From Gammaproteobacteria bacterium (GTDB lineage Bacteria; Pseudomonadota; Gammaproteobacteria; Pseudomonadales; Azotimanducaceae_A): a stretch of 64,000 nucleotides of DNA. Under the pieces are notes generated by a model, which was given only the letters and a program-made list of their open reading frames with translations, was not told where the DNA came from and did not search any database. Of the stretch, positions 28,464 to 37,583 are shown one piece after another. The position numbers were made by a program, and so were the translations under genes. The number at the start of each line of letters is the position of its first letter. The first letter of the stretch is position 1. Where the stretch lies: the NCBI GenBank assembly GCA_012960755.1, contig DUAT01000059.1:60965-124964 (forward strand), in the 5' to 3' direction.

Positions 28464-29282
28464 CTAAAGGGTGGCTACGGGCCGGTTCGGGTCAGTAATC
28501 CACTCACTCCAGGACCCTGGATACAAGGTAGGTTCCGGATAGCCCGCATGCACCAGTGCGAGTATGTTATGGGCAGCGGTGACGCCGGAGCCGCAGTAGC
28601 AAACCGTTGAACTGTCCCCGGGTACCCCGAAATCCTCAAACTGTTGCTGTAGTTCAGCAACAGATTTGAAGTGCTGCGATCTGGTCAGGTTACTGGTGAA
28701 TGGCAGGCATCTGGCATTGGGGATATGGCCCGCGATTGGGTCGATGGGCTCCGATTCGCCATTAAATCTCGCCAGGTCCCGCGCATCAGTGATGAGCCCG
28801 GCATAGAGCGGTAGCTCGTCAGCCTGAATATCACAGGTAAGTGCCGGTTTCGATGTAAATGCGGATATTTGCTGTTCCGTAACTCCATCTGTAACCACCT
28901 GCCCAGAATCCCGCCATGCGTTGAATCCCCCATCGAGGACGGCGACATTAGCATGACCAGCCCAGCGCAACATCCACCACAATCTGGCAGCGAAGGCACC
29001 ATTGGCATCGTCGTACGCAACGACCTGCTGATCGTTTTCCAGGCCCCACTGTTGCAGCGATGCTTCAAATTCCTCAGCGAGCGGGAGAGGATGTCGACCG
29101 GTTTTTCCGGGGACAACCTCACTACTGAGATCCTTATCGAGATCCACAAAAACGGCGCCGGGAATATGGGCATGTTCATAGGCAGATCGACCATAGTTTT
29201 CATCAGACAATGCGTGGCGACAGTCAAAGACTTTTGGATTGTCGAGAGAAATCAGTTCTTCGACAGAGATGAGTGTATTCAT
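28464..29282 (-). CDS. sseA: Mercaptopyruvate/thiosulfate sulfurtransferase (tandem rhodanese)
   Basis: The 272-residue protein has two rhodanese domains. The first (VFDCRHAL, YEHAHIPGAVFVDLDKDLS) is inactive, and the second carries the active-site loop CYCGSGVTA at about residues 228-236, the CG(S/T)GVTA form typical of 3-mercaptopyruvate sulfurtransferases. It transfers sulfane sulfur to thiols or cyanide in the cytoplasm. It ends 16 bases before the mnmC start. Confidence 0.92.
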   Translation of the reverse strand: MNTLISVEELISLDNPKVFDCRHALSDENYGRSAYEHAHIPGAVFVDLDKDLSSEVVPGKTGRHPLPLAEEFEASLQQWGLENDQQVVAYDDANGAFAARLWWMLRWAGHANVAVLDGGFNAWRDSGQVVTDGVTEQQISAFTSKPALTCDIQADELPLYAGLITDARDLARFNGESEPIDPIAGHIPNARCLPFTSNLTRSQHFKSVAELQQQFEDFGVPGDSSTVCYCGSGVTAAHNILALVHAGYPEPTLYPGSWSEWITDPNRPVATL

Positions 29283-29743
29283 TTATTCTCTGCTTTTTCA
29301 CGGGTGTGGCTCGTGATAATACACGACTATGCTCTGCCTGGAAGTTGTGACTGTGTAGTATGGAAACCAACGCTAAAAATATTGGACGAGATCGTGCGTT
29401 GGTATTGGCCAGGGCGCTGAAGGTCCACCCTGCAGTGATTCTATTTCCGGATTACCAGGTTGAAGCTGCCTGACTTCTTCAGTTAATTTTGATCTGCGGT
29501 CCTTTGGTGTTGTTTCAGGCCCCTGTTGTCGTAAGAAACCTGCTAGTGGCAGCGAAGAGTGCGGTATGGCTTTATCAGGACTGTTTGGTGGGGGACGCCT
29601 AGTCGGGACGCCGAGTCAGGGATGCAAAACTTGAGTGCACAAGGATGTGCGTTACGAGTCCAGATAAAGCCATACCGTACTCGTAGCGGATTCCAGTGTT
29701 GGTTTTAACCCAATCAAGGTTAGTTAGCCCATGGTGCATTCAT
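29283..29743. other. Gene-free region with an inverted-repeat element
   Basis: No credible gene is present. It holds the inverted-repeat element at 29557-29682. The part before it (29283-29556) shows no feature that I can support apart from the expected sseA promoter. Confidence 0.6.
29557..29682. repeat. Inverted-repeat element with GACTCGGCGTCCC core
   Basis: Arms 29557-29581 and 29658-29682 are inverted copies matching at 23 of 25 positions, with the core GCGGTATGGCTTTATC-type sequence. The loop contains, on the minus strand, GACTCGGCGTCCC directly followed by GACTAGGCGTCCCC (about 29591-29617). The same unit is found at 6549 and 8041-8088. Unlike the 8006 element it is not between convergent genes. 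Confidence 0.75.
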
Positions 29744-30097
29744 TTACCCTCCGCTCAGTTTCACGGTGTAACCCAGTGATTCCAGTTCTGGCTTGATAAC
29801 ATCCCTTTTGTCGCCCTGGATAAGAATATTGCTGTTCTCGATACTGCCGCCAACTCCGCACTTTGATTTGAGTTTTCTGGCAAGTTTCTTTAGTTCATCA
29901 GGAGCAAGGTTAAGCCCTGAGATAATAACAACGGGTTTGCCTGCCCGGCCCTTAACTTGTCTTTGCAGTCGCACCGTGCCATCAGCAGAGGATGCAGAAG
30001 TCCCTGATCGACAGACGCAGTGTTTGATGGCGTGAGAGCAAACAGGACAAACGCGGCCCTGATCAGTTGTATATACAATCCGTCTTTTACTAGTCAT
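29744..30097 (-). CDS. yciH: SUI1/eIF1-family translation factor YciH
   Basis: The product of 117 residues has the SUI1 fold signatures [32 protein letters not shown] and IQGDKRDVI. It begins [18 protein letters not shown], which sets the start at 30097 rather than 30127. Bacterial YciH resembles eukaryotic eIF1 and influences start-codon fidelity in vitro. It overlaps the upstream hypothetical gene by eight bases. Confidence 0.92.
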   Translation of the reverse strand: MTSKRRIVYTTDQGRVCPVCSHAIKHCVCRSGTSASSADGTVRLQRQVKGRAGKPVVIISGLNLAPDELKKLARKLKSKCGVGGSIENSNILIQGDKRDVIKPELESLGYTVKLSGG

Positions 30098-30512
30098 CTG
30101 AATAGATATAGACGCCGAGATCGTCATTGCATGCTATCTGGCAAAAGTGGATCAACTGAAACATGAAGTCGTGCAGGTCAGTGGCAACAAGATCCATGAT
30201 TTCGATTTCTTTACATTCCGCCCAGATTTGGGCCAGGTTCTCCACCTGGTCTTCATCCAATCGTGCCAGGGATTCCTTGAGGATCATATCCAACTGGTAA
30301 ATATAGGGGCCTTCGTCCGAGAGGATTCGATCAAGATATTCCAATTGGCCTGCTTCATCGACAAATTCGCCCGTTACCAGAGCGTATAACTGTGCTCGTG
30401 CTTCTCGATGGAATTGCTGACTGGACATACATGGATAGGATTCCGATGGGTTTTCGTCGATCGGCATGGTCTCGATGCTGTCAGCCGCGCCCAAAAAAAT
30501 AATCTGGTGCAT
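30090..30512 (-). CDS. Hypothetical protein (acidic, helical)
   Basis: This 140-residue frame encodes an acidic protein with amphipathic segments ([55 protein letters not shown]) and no signal peptide or membrane segment. I do not recognise it. It overlaps yciH by eight bases and is probably co-transcribed. The start may be 30467 (MPIDENP) instead of 30512. Confidence 0.65.
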   Translation of the reverse strand: MHQIIFLGAADSIETMPIDENPSESYPCMSSQQFHREARAQLYALVTGEFVDEAGQLEYLDRILSDEGPYIYQLDMILKESLARLDEDQVENLAQIWAECKEIEIMDLVATDLHDFMFQLIHFCQIACNDDLGVYIYSDD

Positions 30513-30560
30513 TTATTTTGGCTCTATTGAAAAACATTGGCCGATGGTGAGAAGTCCTGG

Positions 30561-30989
30561 CTATACCGTCTCAACCTCATCGGCCTGAAGACCCTTGTCA
30601 CCATCGATAACGATGAACTGGACTCTTTGTCCCTCAGATACGGCACGCCGACCATTACCCAGAATATTTCGGTAATGAACAAAAACATCATCACCCTTAT
30701 CCCGGGTGATAAAACCATATCCCTTTTTTACATTGAACCACTTCACTGTGCCCGTTTCGACGTCATCTGAGGATGCTGCGCCGGACATTGAAACAGAAGA
30801 TGAGCGGGCAGACGAACCACCTGAGAGCAGGGAGCCGCTCAGGATAGCCAGAAAAATGACGCCTAACGCGGCAAAATCCTGGCCTGTGGAGGGTATTTGA
30901 AAACTGGATGATTCAATCCCACGAAGAATAAGGAAGGTGATCACGGCGATGACGAGGCTGATAACCGATTTTTTGACAATTGGATTCAT
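30561..30989 (-). CDS. Membrane-anchored cold-shock-domain protein
   Basis: The 142-residue protein has two hydrophobic helices (about 9-24 and 40-57, ISLVIAVITFLIL and FAALGVIFLAILSG), a serine/glycine linker, and a C-terminal cold-shock domain with TGTVKWFN, RNP1 KGYGFI and RNP2 DVFVHY. Ordinary Csp proteins are soluble and about 70 residues. The nucleic-acid-binding domain is thus tied to the membrane, presumably on the cytoplasmic face. Confidence 0.88.
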   Translation of the reverse strand: MNPIVKKSVISLVIAVITFLILRGIESSSFQIPSTGQDFAALGVIFLAILSGSLLSGGSSARSSSVSMSGAASSDDVETGTVKWFNVKKGYGFITRDKGDDVFVHYRNILGNGRRAVSEGQRVQFIVIDGDKGLQADEVETV

Positions 30990-31054
30990 GATGCTTGTAC
31001 TACAGGTAAATAAAATGTGAGTGGATAATACGCATAGAATGAAAGAGTTGCGAG

Positions 31055-31819
31055 TTATTGAATCTCATTCAGAATGGCGCAGTATTTTTGCACAGTGGTT
31101 GAAAGCCCCATCCACAAGGCATCGGTGATAATCCCATGGCCGATTGAAACCTCTGCTACATTCGGGACCTGGCTGCAAAACGTTGCCAGATTGTCGAGGT
31201 TCAGGTCATGCCCGGCATTAATTCCGAGACCAAGTTCACCTGCAATTTGGGCTGTCTCGATAAATGGCAGCAGCGTGTCGCCGTGGTTTGGGTAGGCATC
31301 GGCGTAGGGCCCGGTAAAAAACTCAAGCCGATCAGCGCCCAGGTAGGCACAGCGCCTGATCTGCTCGGCCTCGGGATCCATAAACAGGCTGACGCGAATT
31401 TTCTGTTCATGTAATTGATCAACGATCACTTTCAGATTGTTGGATTCACCACTAAGATCCCAGCCATGATCAGATGTCAGTTGATTTGGATCATCAGGTA
31501 CAAGCGTTGCCTGGTCTGGCTTTGTCTCTTCGACGAGCTGTAAAAAGCCCGGATACCCATTGGCCTCTGCTTCAGCATAAGGATTGCCCTCGATGTTGAA
31601 CTCGATTTCACGATACGCCTGCCGTGCCAGTAACTCTGCCAGATCCCGGACGTCATCCGGGCGAATATGACGCATATCTGGTCGTGGGTGTACTGTGATG
31701 CCCTGTGCGCCTGCGGCAATCACAGTCCTGGCAGCCTCCACAACACTGGGGATCACGGTATCTCGCGAGTTGCGCAGTAGAGCGATCTTGTTCAGGTTGA
31801 CGCTGAGTTTTGTGGCCAT
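31055..31819 (-). CDS. pdxJ: Pyridoxine 5'-phosphate synthase
   Basis: The 254-residue TIM-barrel enzyme condenses 1-deoxyxylulose 5-phosphate with aminoacetone phosphate in vitamin B6 synthesis. Motifs are LSVNLNKIALLRNSR, GITVHPRPDMRHI, ATLVPD, EFFTGPYA and GLGINAGHDLNLDNL, with SIGHGIITDA near the end. Length matches the family (about 245). Confidence 0.96.
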   Translation of the reverse strand: MATKLSVNLNKIALLRNSRDTVIPSVVEAARTVIAAGAQGITVHPRPDMRHIRPDDVRDLAELLARQAYREIEFNIEGNPYAEAEANGYPGFLQLVEETKPDQATLVPDDPNQLTSDHGWDLSGESNNLKVIVDQLHEQKIRVSLFMDPEAEQIRRCAYLGADRLEFFTGPYADAYPNHGDTLLPFIETAQIAGELGLGINAGHDLNLDNLATFCSQVPNVAEVSIGHGIITDALWMGLSTTVQKYCAILNEIQ

Positions 31820-31831
31820 GGATTTATTCTG

Positions 31832-32620
31832 TTAACTCCATTCACTGCGACGGCTGTTGTAAAACCCACGCGAAGCCAGAAATCCGATGAACAAGCCCAG
31901 CAGAATTGTGCCTGCGCCGCGTAAGAACCAATCCTGGTCAGATGAGTCCTTGAATTCACCAACACTCGTGGCAAGATCGTCAATCTCCTGCTGGAGCTGG
32001 TCTCGCTCCGCCTGTAATTGCTGGTTCATGTCATTGATAGCAATCGTGTCTGCGGCTAGTTGTTTAATTTCTATCAGGTCTTCCCTCAGCTGTCTGTTCT
32101 CAGAATCCAGGTCCTGGATTTGAGCGGTTGACGAATCCTGGAGTTCGTCCTGCTCCTGTATGCGAAGCAGCACTTGCTGGTACTTGGACTCCAGTTGGGA
32201 GTGTTTTTCACTGATAACTATTAACTGATCCCGGGCAATGGGTTCAATCACCAGATATTGGCTTTGCATCCAGCCCTCCTTCCCGTCACTCAACCGCACC
32301 CGGCTAAACCCTGATTCTTTGTTGATTTCCAATCGTTCCAGACTTGTGCCACTGCGAATACCCTGGTGTAGTATTCGATACTCATTGGATTGACCTCCCC
32401 TCAAAGGCACATACAACGTGTCACGTACATAGACCTTGTCCGGCAGAGAGGGTTCTGCAGCAAACGAACTTACCGGACTAAAAACACAAGCCAAAAGAAA
32501 TGCTGTTTTATAAACGCGGCTCAGGGCTGTTTTATAAGCGCGGCTCAGGGCTGTTTTATAAGCGCGGCTCAGGGCTGTTTTATAAGCGCGGCTCAGGGCT
32601 GTTTTATAAAAACGGCTCAC
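31832..32620 (-). CDS. TIGR04211/YgiM-like SH3-domain membrane protein with expanded leader
   Basis: The 262-residue protein has a leader made of 8-residue repeats (YKTALSRA units, residues 5-41), a signal-type hydrophobic stretch, a bacterial SH3 domain (VYVRDTLYVPLRGG to EGWMQSQYLV), a coiled coil (about 130-220) and a C-terminal membrane helix (GAGTILLGLFIGFLASRG). YgiM-type proteins are inner-membrane proteins with an unknown envelope role. The repeat expansion lengthens the positively charged N-region of the signal. Confidence 0.88.
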   Translation of the reverse strand: MSRFYKTALSRAYKTALSRAYKTALSRAYKTALSRVYKTAFLLACVFSPVSSFAAEPSLPDKVYVRDTLYVPLRGGQSNEYRILHQGIRSGTSLERLEINKESGFSRVRLSDGKEGWMQSQYLVIEPIARDQLIVISEKHSQLESKYQQVLLRIQEQDELQDSSTAQIQDLDSENRQLREDLIEIKQLAADTIAINDMNQQLQAERDQLQQEIDDLATSVGEFKDSSDQDWFLRGAGTILLGLFIGFLASRGFYNSRRSEWS

Positions 32621-32621
32621 G
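32502..32621 (-). repeat. Five 24-nt tandem repeats in the YgiM-like gene
   Basis: Five units from 32502 share GGCTGTTTTATAA and end GGCTCA-like; the inner three are identical and the outer two slightly diverged. They encode LSRAYKTA repeats. The DUF3108 gene at 17019-17090 has units of the same length with matching ends. Confidence 0.95.
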
Positions 32622-32916
32622 GCAGCACCAGTTTGAAGGGTTTGACTGTTACAGAGGCGTAGACACCGGCGGTTTTGTAGGGGTCAGTATTTGCCCATTC
32701 CTCGGCATCAGACAGGGAATTAAACTCGGCAACGACCAGGCTGCCGCTAAATCCAGCTTCCCCGGGATCGTCATTATCAATATTGGGATGCGGGCCAGCG
32801 AGAATGAGTCGACCTTGCCGTTTCAGGGCTTCCAATCGATCAACATGATCGGGTCGAGTCTGCATTCGCAGCGAGAGGCTGTTCTCGATGTCCTGGGAAA
32901 TAATCGCGTAGAGCAT
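32617..32916 (-). CDS. yciI: YciI-family protein
   Basis: The 99-residue protein starts MLYAIISQDIENSL (start 32916) and has RPDHVDRLEALKRQGRLILAGP and the conserved ADPY-like DPYKTAGVY segment. YciI proteins are small ferredoxin-like-fold proteins of unsettled function with a histidine-aspartate pair. The larger frame to 33018 has no support. Its 3' end abuts the YgiM-like start. Confidence 0.93.
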   Translation of the reverse strand: MLYAIISQDIENSLSLRMQTRPDHVDRLEALKRQGRLILAGPHPNIDNDDPGEAGFSGSLVVAEFNSLSDAEEWANTDPYKTAGVYASVTVKPFKLVLP

Positions 32917-32965
32917 GAAGTTCCTTAATATTAATGAGGGCTTGGGGAAAAGCCAATGTGGGCTG

Positions 32966-33547
32966 TTAGTTTGGGTTATTAATGTCGACAGAATCGGAGC
33001 TGGAATCCGAATCCTCAAGAAATCCCCCTGTGGATAGATAAATCACCGTAACTATAATGTAGGAGAGGGTAAGCCCGAATCCACCGATGAGTTTGTAGCT
33101 GACCCAAAAATCAAGGCTGAAATAATGGGCAACGACAAGGTTCAACGCACCAGCCAGAAAAAAACCGGCGCTCCAGCCAAGTGTGAGCGTCTTCCAGACC
33201 TGGTCCGGGAGATTTAACTGTTCGCCGAGAATTTTCTTCAGGATATTGTCTTTACCGAGCAGCTGATTCGCCAGCAGGCCAAGACAAAATACCCAGTTAA
33301 CGATGGTCGGTTTCCATAGAATAAATGCCTCGTTGCGGAATACCAGGGTCAGGCTGCCAAGAACGATAACGATCCCAAAGATGTACAAGGTCCGCTTCGC
33401 GACGGTTTTGGTCGTCGCGAATTCAAACATCACTTGCAGCAACATTGCGGCCATCAGCGCCGCAGTGCTGATAAATATGTCCCTACCGGCCCCGAAGTAG
33501 ACGGCGACAAAAATGGCAACAGGGATGAATTCTACAAACTGTTTCAT
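32966..33547 (-). CDS. yciB: YciB/IspZ inner-membrane septation protein
   Basis: The 193-residue protein has five to six hydrophobic helices and begins MKQFVEFIPVAIFVAVYFG, as in the family. Other signatures are FRNEAFILWKPTIVNWVF and LGWSAGFFLAGALNLVVA. YciB interacts with division and elongation proteins and affects envelope integrity. The C-terminal tail is serine- and aspartate-rich. Confidence 0.94.
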   Translation of the reverse strand: MKQFVEFIPVAIFVAVYFGAGRDIFISTAALMAAMLLQVMFEFATTKTVAKRTLYIFGIVIVLGSLTLVFRNEAFILWKPTIVNWVFCLGLLANQLLGKDNILKKILGEQLNLPDQVWKTLTLGWSAGFFLAGALNLVVAHYFSLDFWVSYKLIGGFGLTLSYIIVTVIYLSTGGFLEDSDSSSDSVDINNPN

Positions 33548-33550
33548 GGG

Positions 33551-33602
33551 CTTGTGTTGAAACCTTGTGTTGCAAACTTGTGTTGCAAACTTGTGTTGAA
33601 AG
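33551..33602. repeat. Four 13-nt tandem repeats upstream of yciB
   Basis: CTTGTGTTG(A/C)AA(A/C/G) is repeated four times head to tail, beginning three bases before the yciB start codon. The unit length is not a multiple of three, as expected outside coding sequence. Confidence 0.9.
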
Positions 33603-33816
33603 AGTGCTGATTACAGGCTCATGTTAGCAGTACAGGGCGTCACACGCCAAAATCCAGGTTCAATTAGTTCGGTCCTGAAAAAACGGACCTGCGGCACGGT
33701 TGGATTTGCAATGTGTTTCTGTGGCGGACGACCGACAATTTCCACCTGGCCTTGCGATCAAAGGAAACTTCGCCAAGAGCCTGATAGAATGCCCGCTTTC
33801 TTGGACCGGGCCAATT

Positions 33817-34443
33817 ATGAGCCAGTTTTTTCGCATTCACCCTGATAATCCACAGAGTCGATTGATTCGGCAGGCGGTAGATATCATCCGCAAGGGTGGT
33901 GTTGTTGTGTACCCCACTGATTCTTCCTATGCCCTGGGATGCCATATCGGTGATAAGGGGGCATTGGAACGCATTCGCCATATACGAAGATTATCCGACG
34001 ATCACAATCTGAGCCTTATCTGCCGGGATTTGTCAGACCTGGGTATCTACGCAAAGGTCAATAATAGTGCTTATCGGCTGTTAAAGTCCGCAACGCCGGG
34101 TCCCTATACCTTTCTTTTGCAGGCTACCCGGGAAGTTCCACGACGACTGGTGCATCCCAAACGCAAAACCATTGGCTTGCGGGTACCTGATAACAATATC
34201 TGCCGGGCCCTGCTTGACGAGCTGGCTGAACCGATTATGAGTACAACCCTGATATTACCCGGGGAGGAGTACCCGCTGACGGATCCGGTGGAAATACGGG
34301 AATTATTGGAGCATCAGGTTGACCTGGTAGTTGACGGCGGTTTCTGTGGCCTGGAAGTCACCAGCGTTGTCAATCTTGAGGAGGCCGTTCCCCTTGTTGT
34401 TCGAGAGGGTCGTGGTGACCTTGAATTATTCGGTGCCGCGTAG
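33817..34443 (+). CDS. yciO: YciO, YrdC/Sua5-fold RNA-binding protein
   Basis: The 208-residue protein begins MSQFFRIHPDNPQ, almost the E. coli YciO start, so ATG 33817 is chosen over the longer frame from 33700. YrdC-fold motifs are VVYPTDSSYALGC, PGPYTFLL, KRKTIGLRVP and STTLILPGEEY. It belongs to the threonylcarbamoyladenosine (t6A)-synthase superfamily; YciO's own role is less clear than that of TsaC. Monocistronic upstream of trpS. Confidence 0.93.
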   Translation: MSQFFRIHPDNPQSRLIRQAVDIIRKGGVVVYPTDSSYALGCHIGDKGALERIRHIRRLSDDHNLSLICRDLSDLGIYAKVNNSAYRLLKSATPGPYTFLLQATREVPRRLVHPKRKTIGLRVPDNNICRALLDELAEPIMSTTLILPGEEYPLTDPVEIRELLEHQVDLVVDGGFCGLEVTSVVNLEEAVPLVVREGRGDLELFGAA

Positions 34444-34569
34444 GAAAGGCAAAACAGCTTGATTGGTTGCAAGCTGCCCTTCATATATAATGACGACAAA
34501 ATTGCCTTCCATATAACATTTGCCCACTGTTAGCACTAAAAATACTTACAATACTTATCAGGTGATATC

Positions 34570-35784
34570 TTGAGTTTGCTCGAAGCACAAAAACGTGTCC
34601 TGTCCGGCATGCGGCCGACGGGACAATTACATTTGGGTCACTATCATGGAGTCCTGAAGAACTGGATTCAGCTCCAGCATGAATTCGACTGTATGTTTTT
34701 CGTCGCTGACTGGCATGCACTGACGACGCATTATAATGAACCCGAGATAATTGAAGACAATGTCTGGTCAATGGTCATCGACTGGTTAGCCGCGGGTGTT
34801 AATCCGGGTTCCGCCACTCTTTTTATTCAGTCCAGAGTACCAGAACATGCAGAACTGCATTTATTAATGTCGATGATCACCCCTTTGGGCTGGTTGGAGC
34901 GGGTGCCGAGCTACAAAGATCAACAGGCGAAACTGAATGAAAGAGATCTGTCGACCTATGGTTTTTTGGGTTATCCGGTGTTGCAAAGTGCCGACATTCT
35001 CATCTACAAGGCAGGTCATGTACCGGTTGGGGCGGACCAGGTACCCCACGTCGAAATAACCCGTGAAATTGCCCGGCGATTTAACCACATCTACGGTCGG
35101 GATTCGGGTTTTGCTGATATTGCGGAGGACGCGATTAAGAAACTGGGTCGTAAAAACTCCAAAATGTATCGCCAGATGCGCAAGGATTTCCTGGAGAAGG
35201 GTAAGCAGGAATCCCTCGAAAAAGCCCAGGCCATGTTACAGGAACAACAGAACATTTCCCTTGGGGATCGGGATCGATTGTTCGGCTATCTGGAAGGCGG
35301 GGGTAAAATCATTTTGCCTGAACCCCAGGCATTGTTGACAGATGCTTCGGTTATGCCGGGCCTGGATGGTAATAAGATGTCTAAATCCTACGGCAACACG
35401 ATTGCATTAAGGGAAGAACCTGAATCGGTTGAGAAGAAGGTGTTGACCATGAAGACCGATCCCGCCCGGGTCAGGAGAACGGACCCGGGAGACCCTGAAA
35501 AGTGTCCTGTATTTAAACTGCACGATATCTACACTGCCGATGACACCAGGGAATGGATCGTCAACGGCTGCAAGACAGCCGCGATAGGTTGCGTCGATTG
35601 TAAAAAACCATTGATTGACTCAATTCTTGAAGAGCAACAGCCCATGCATGAACGAGCCAGGCAATACGAGGATAACCCTGACCTGGTGAAGTCTATCATC
35701 GCAGAGGGGAATGAGAAGGCGCGAATTATCGCAAAAGCGACACTCGAAGATGTGCGTCAGGCCATGGGGTTAAATTACCGCTAG
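34570..35784 (+). CDS. trpS: Tryptophanyl-tRNA synthetase
   Basis: The 404-residue class I synthetase has HLGHYHG (HIGH motif) at about residue 20 and GNKMSKSYGN (KMSKS). It begins RVLSGMRPTGQLHLGHYHG, and the start is TTG 34570. The length is longer than E. coli TrpS (334) because of an insertion, as in the Pseudomonas type. It overlaps scpA by the sequence TAGTG. Confidence 0.95.
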   Translation: MSLLEAQKRVLSGMRPTGQLHLGHYHGVLKNWIQLQHEFDCMFFVADWHALTTHYNEPEIIEDNVWSMVIDWLAAGVNPGSATLFIQSRVPEHAELHLLMSMITPLGWLERVPSYKDQQAKLNERDLSTYGFLGYPVLQSADILIYKAGHVPVGADQVPHVEITREIARRFNHIYGRDSGFADIAEDAIKKLGRKNSKMYRQMRKDFLEKGKQESLEKAQAMLQEQQNISLGDRDRLFGYLEGGGKIILPEPQALLTDASVMPGLDGNKMSKSYGNTIALREEPESVEKKVLTMKTDPARVRRTDPGDPEKCPVFKLHDIYTADDTREWIVNGCKTAAIGCVDCKKPLIDSILEEQQPMHERARQYEDNPDLVKSIIAEGNEKARIIAKATLEDVRQAMGLNYR

Positions 35785-36683
35785 TGGAACACGACGACGA
35801 TAATAAGAGCCATAGCGAGAGCCAAGAAAAATCTGTTGGCGAACGCCAGTTTGCGGAAGGTGCTCGTCAGGCAGAAATGCCATTTGCGGTCATTGAAGGT
35901 CGTCCAATGTCTCAATTGCCCCTGGACCTGTACATACCTCCTGATGCACTTGAGGTCATCCTGGAGGCTTTTGAAGGTCCGTTGGATCTGTTGCTGTACC
36001 TGATTAAACGCCAGAACCTCGATATCCTGAATATCAAGGTTGCAGAAATCACCAAGCAGTACATGAACTACATAGATTTTATGAAGGACATTCAGCTGGA
36101 ACTGGCAGCAGAATACCTGGTGATGGCTGCAGTGCTTGCAGAAATAAAATCCCGCATGCTTTTACCCCGGCAAACAGAAGAAGAGGACGACGAAGACGAT
36201 CCAAGGGCTGAGTTGATTCGCCGATTGCAGGAGTACGAACGATTCAAGCAAGCCGCTATGGATATTGATGGTCTGCATAGAATGCATCGTGACTACTGGG
36301 TCGCCTCCGCGGACGCGCCATCCATCGAAAAAGAAAAGCCGTTCCCTGATGTACAGCTACAGGAGATGTTACTGGTGTTGTCAAAAGTACTGAAGCGGGC
36401 GGACACCTACTCCAGTCATAAAGTGGAACTGGAACCCCTTTCTACCCGTGAACGCATGTCGAGCATACTGGACCAGGTCCAGCAGGCAGGTGACCAGTTT
36501 GTCCCCTTCATTGCTTTGTTCGTTATTGAAGAAGGTCGCTCAGGTGTCATCGTCACCTTCCTCGCCCTGATGGAGTTAATTAAGGAGCAACTGCTTGAAA
36601 TTGTCCAGACAGAACCCTTTGCGCCGATCCATGTCAAGGCACGTTCATCCAGTGAAGCCGTAACCGAATTATCAGAATTCTAA
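35784..36683 (+). CDS. scpA: Segregation and condensation protein A
   Basis: The 299-residue kleisin has the N-terminal SMC-binding segment EGPLDLLLYLIKRQNLDILNIK and LAAEYLVMAAVLAEIKSRMLLP, and a C-terminal winged helix. It links the SMC dimer and ScpB in the condensin-type complex. About 50 extra acidic residues precede the conserved part. The start is GTG overlapping the trpS stop. Confidence 0.93.
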   Translation: MEHDDDNKSHSESQEKSVGERQFAEGARQAEMPFAVIEGRPMSQLPLDLYIPPDALEVILEAFEGPLDLLLYLIKRQNLDILNIKVAEITKQYMNYIDFMKDIQLELAAEYLVMAAVLAEIKSRMLLPRQTEEEDDEDDPRAELIRRLQEYERFKQAAMDIDGLHRMHRDYWVASADAPSIEKEKPFPDVQLQEMLLVLSKVLKRADTYSSHKVELEPLSTRERMSSILDQVQQAGDQFVPFIALFVIEEGRSGVIVTFLALMELIKEQLLEIVQTEPFAPIHVKARSSSEAVTELSEF

Positions 36684-36695
36684 AGATTGTTATCC

Positions 36696-37583
36696 ATGAG
36701 TGAAATACCAGCATTAAAACAAATTCTTGAAGGCGCGATCCTTGCAGCAGATAAGCCCTTGAGTATTGATATACTGATTCAGTTATTCGATGGTGAACAA
36801 CCGAGCCGCGCCGATGTGAAGGAGGTGCTTGCCCAGATTAGTGATGATTGTGATGGCAGGGGATTCGAACTCAAAAAGGTCGCCAGCGGATATCGATTTC
36901 AGGTTCGCAGTGAATTCGGCAGTTGGGTTGACCGGCTATGGCAGGAAAAGCCACCAAGGTACACCCGTGCATTTCTGGAAACCCTGGCATTGATCGCCTA
37001 TAAGCAACCTATCACCCGGGGCGATATTGAGGAAATCCGCGGTGTTTCTGTCAGCACCAATATTATGCGTAGTTTGCTGGAGCGCGAGTGGATCCGAATC
37101 GTTGGTCACCGTGATGTACCGGGTCGCCCGGCGATCTATGCCACGACGAGAACTTTTCTGGACTATTTCGACCTGTCGAGCCTGGACGAACTACCCACCT
37201 TGTCTGAAATCAAAGATCTCGACAAGATGAATGAAGAACTTGATCTGGGCGCGGAGGATCTTATCCAGCCCCGGACCCTCGATCTTGTCAGTGACGATGA
37301 ACATGACCAAACCGAAGCGGACGATGCAACGCTGCAGGAAGTCACAGACCGGGTGAACACGATTCAGCAAAATATCAAGAATCTGTTCAAGGTGGAGGAA
37401 TCTGGCGAGATCGACGATGAGGCTCTCGAACAGGATGATGAAAGTTCTACGGAGGAGTCGAACAGCATTAAGGTACCGGATATTGCAGCTGCCACCCCGA
37501 CGCATCAGGCTGCAGTGGACGAAACGGGTGGCGCGGATGAGAAGCTGACCACCCCTGATGACCCGATAAGCCCTGATGTCTGA
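36696..37583 (+). CDS. scpB: Segregation and condensation protein B
   Basis: The protein of 295 residues has two winged helices ([18 protein letters not shown] to [24 protein letters not shown] and [22 protein letters not shown]). ScpB dimers stabilise ScpA on the SMC heads. Residues beyond about 180 form a long acidic, low-complexity tail unlike short ScpBs. ATG 36696 is taken rather than TTG 36687. Its end overlaps rluB by eight bases. Confidence 0.92.
   Translation: MSEIPALKQILEGAILAADKPLSIDILIQLFDGEQPSRADVKEVLAQISDDCDGRGFELKKVASGYRFQVRSEFGSWVDRLWQEKPPRYTRAFLETLALIAYKQPITRGDIEEIRGVSVSTNIMRSLLEREWIRIVGHRDVPGRPAIYATTRTFLDYFDLSSLDELPTLSEIKDLDKMNEELDLGAEDLIQPRTLDLVSDDEHDQTEADDATLQEVTDRVNTIQQNIKNLFKVEESGEIDDEALEQDDESSTEESNSIKVPDIAAATPTHQAAVDETGGADEKLTTPDDPISPDV

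Noticed and set aside
33700..33816. N-terminal extension of YciO
   Set aside because: YciO homology begins exactly at MSQFFRIHPDNP (33817), so the extra 39 residues are probably not translated.
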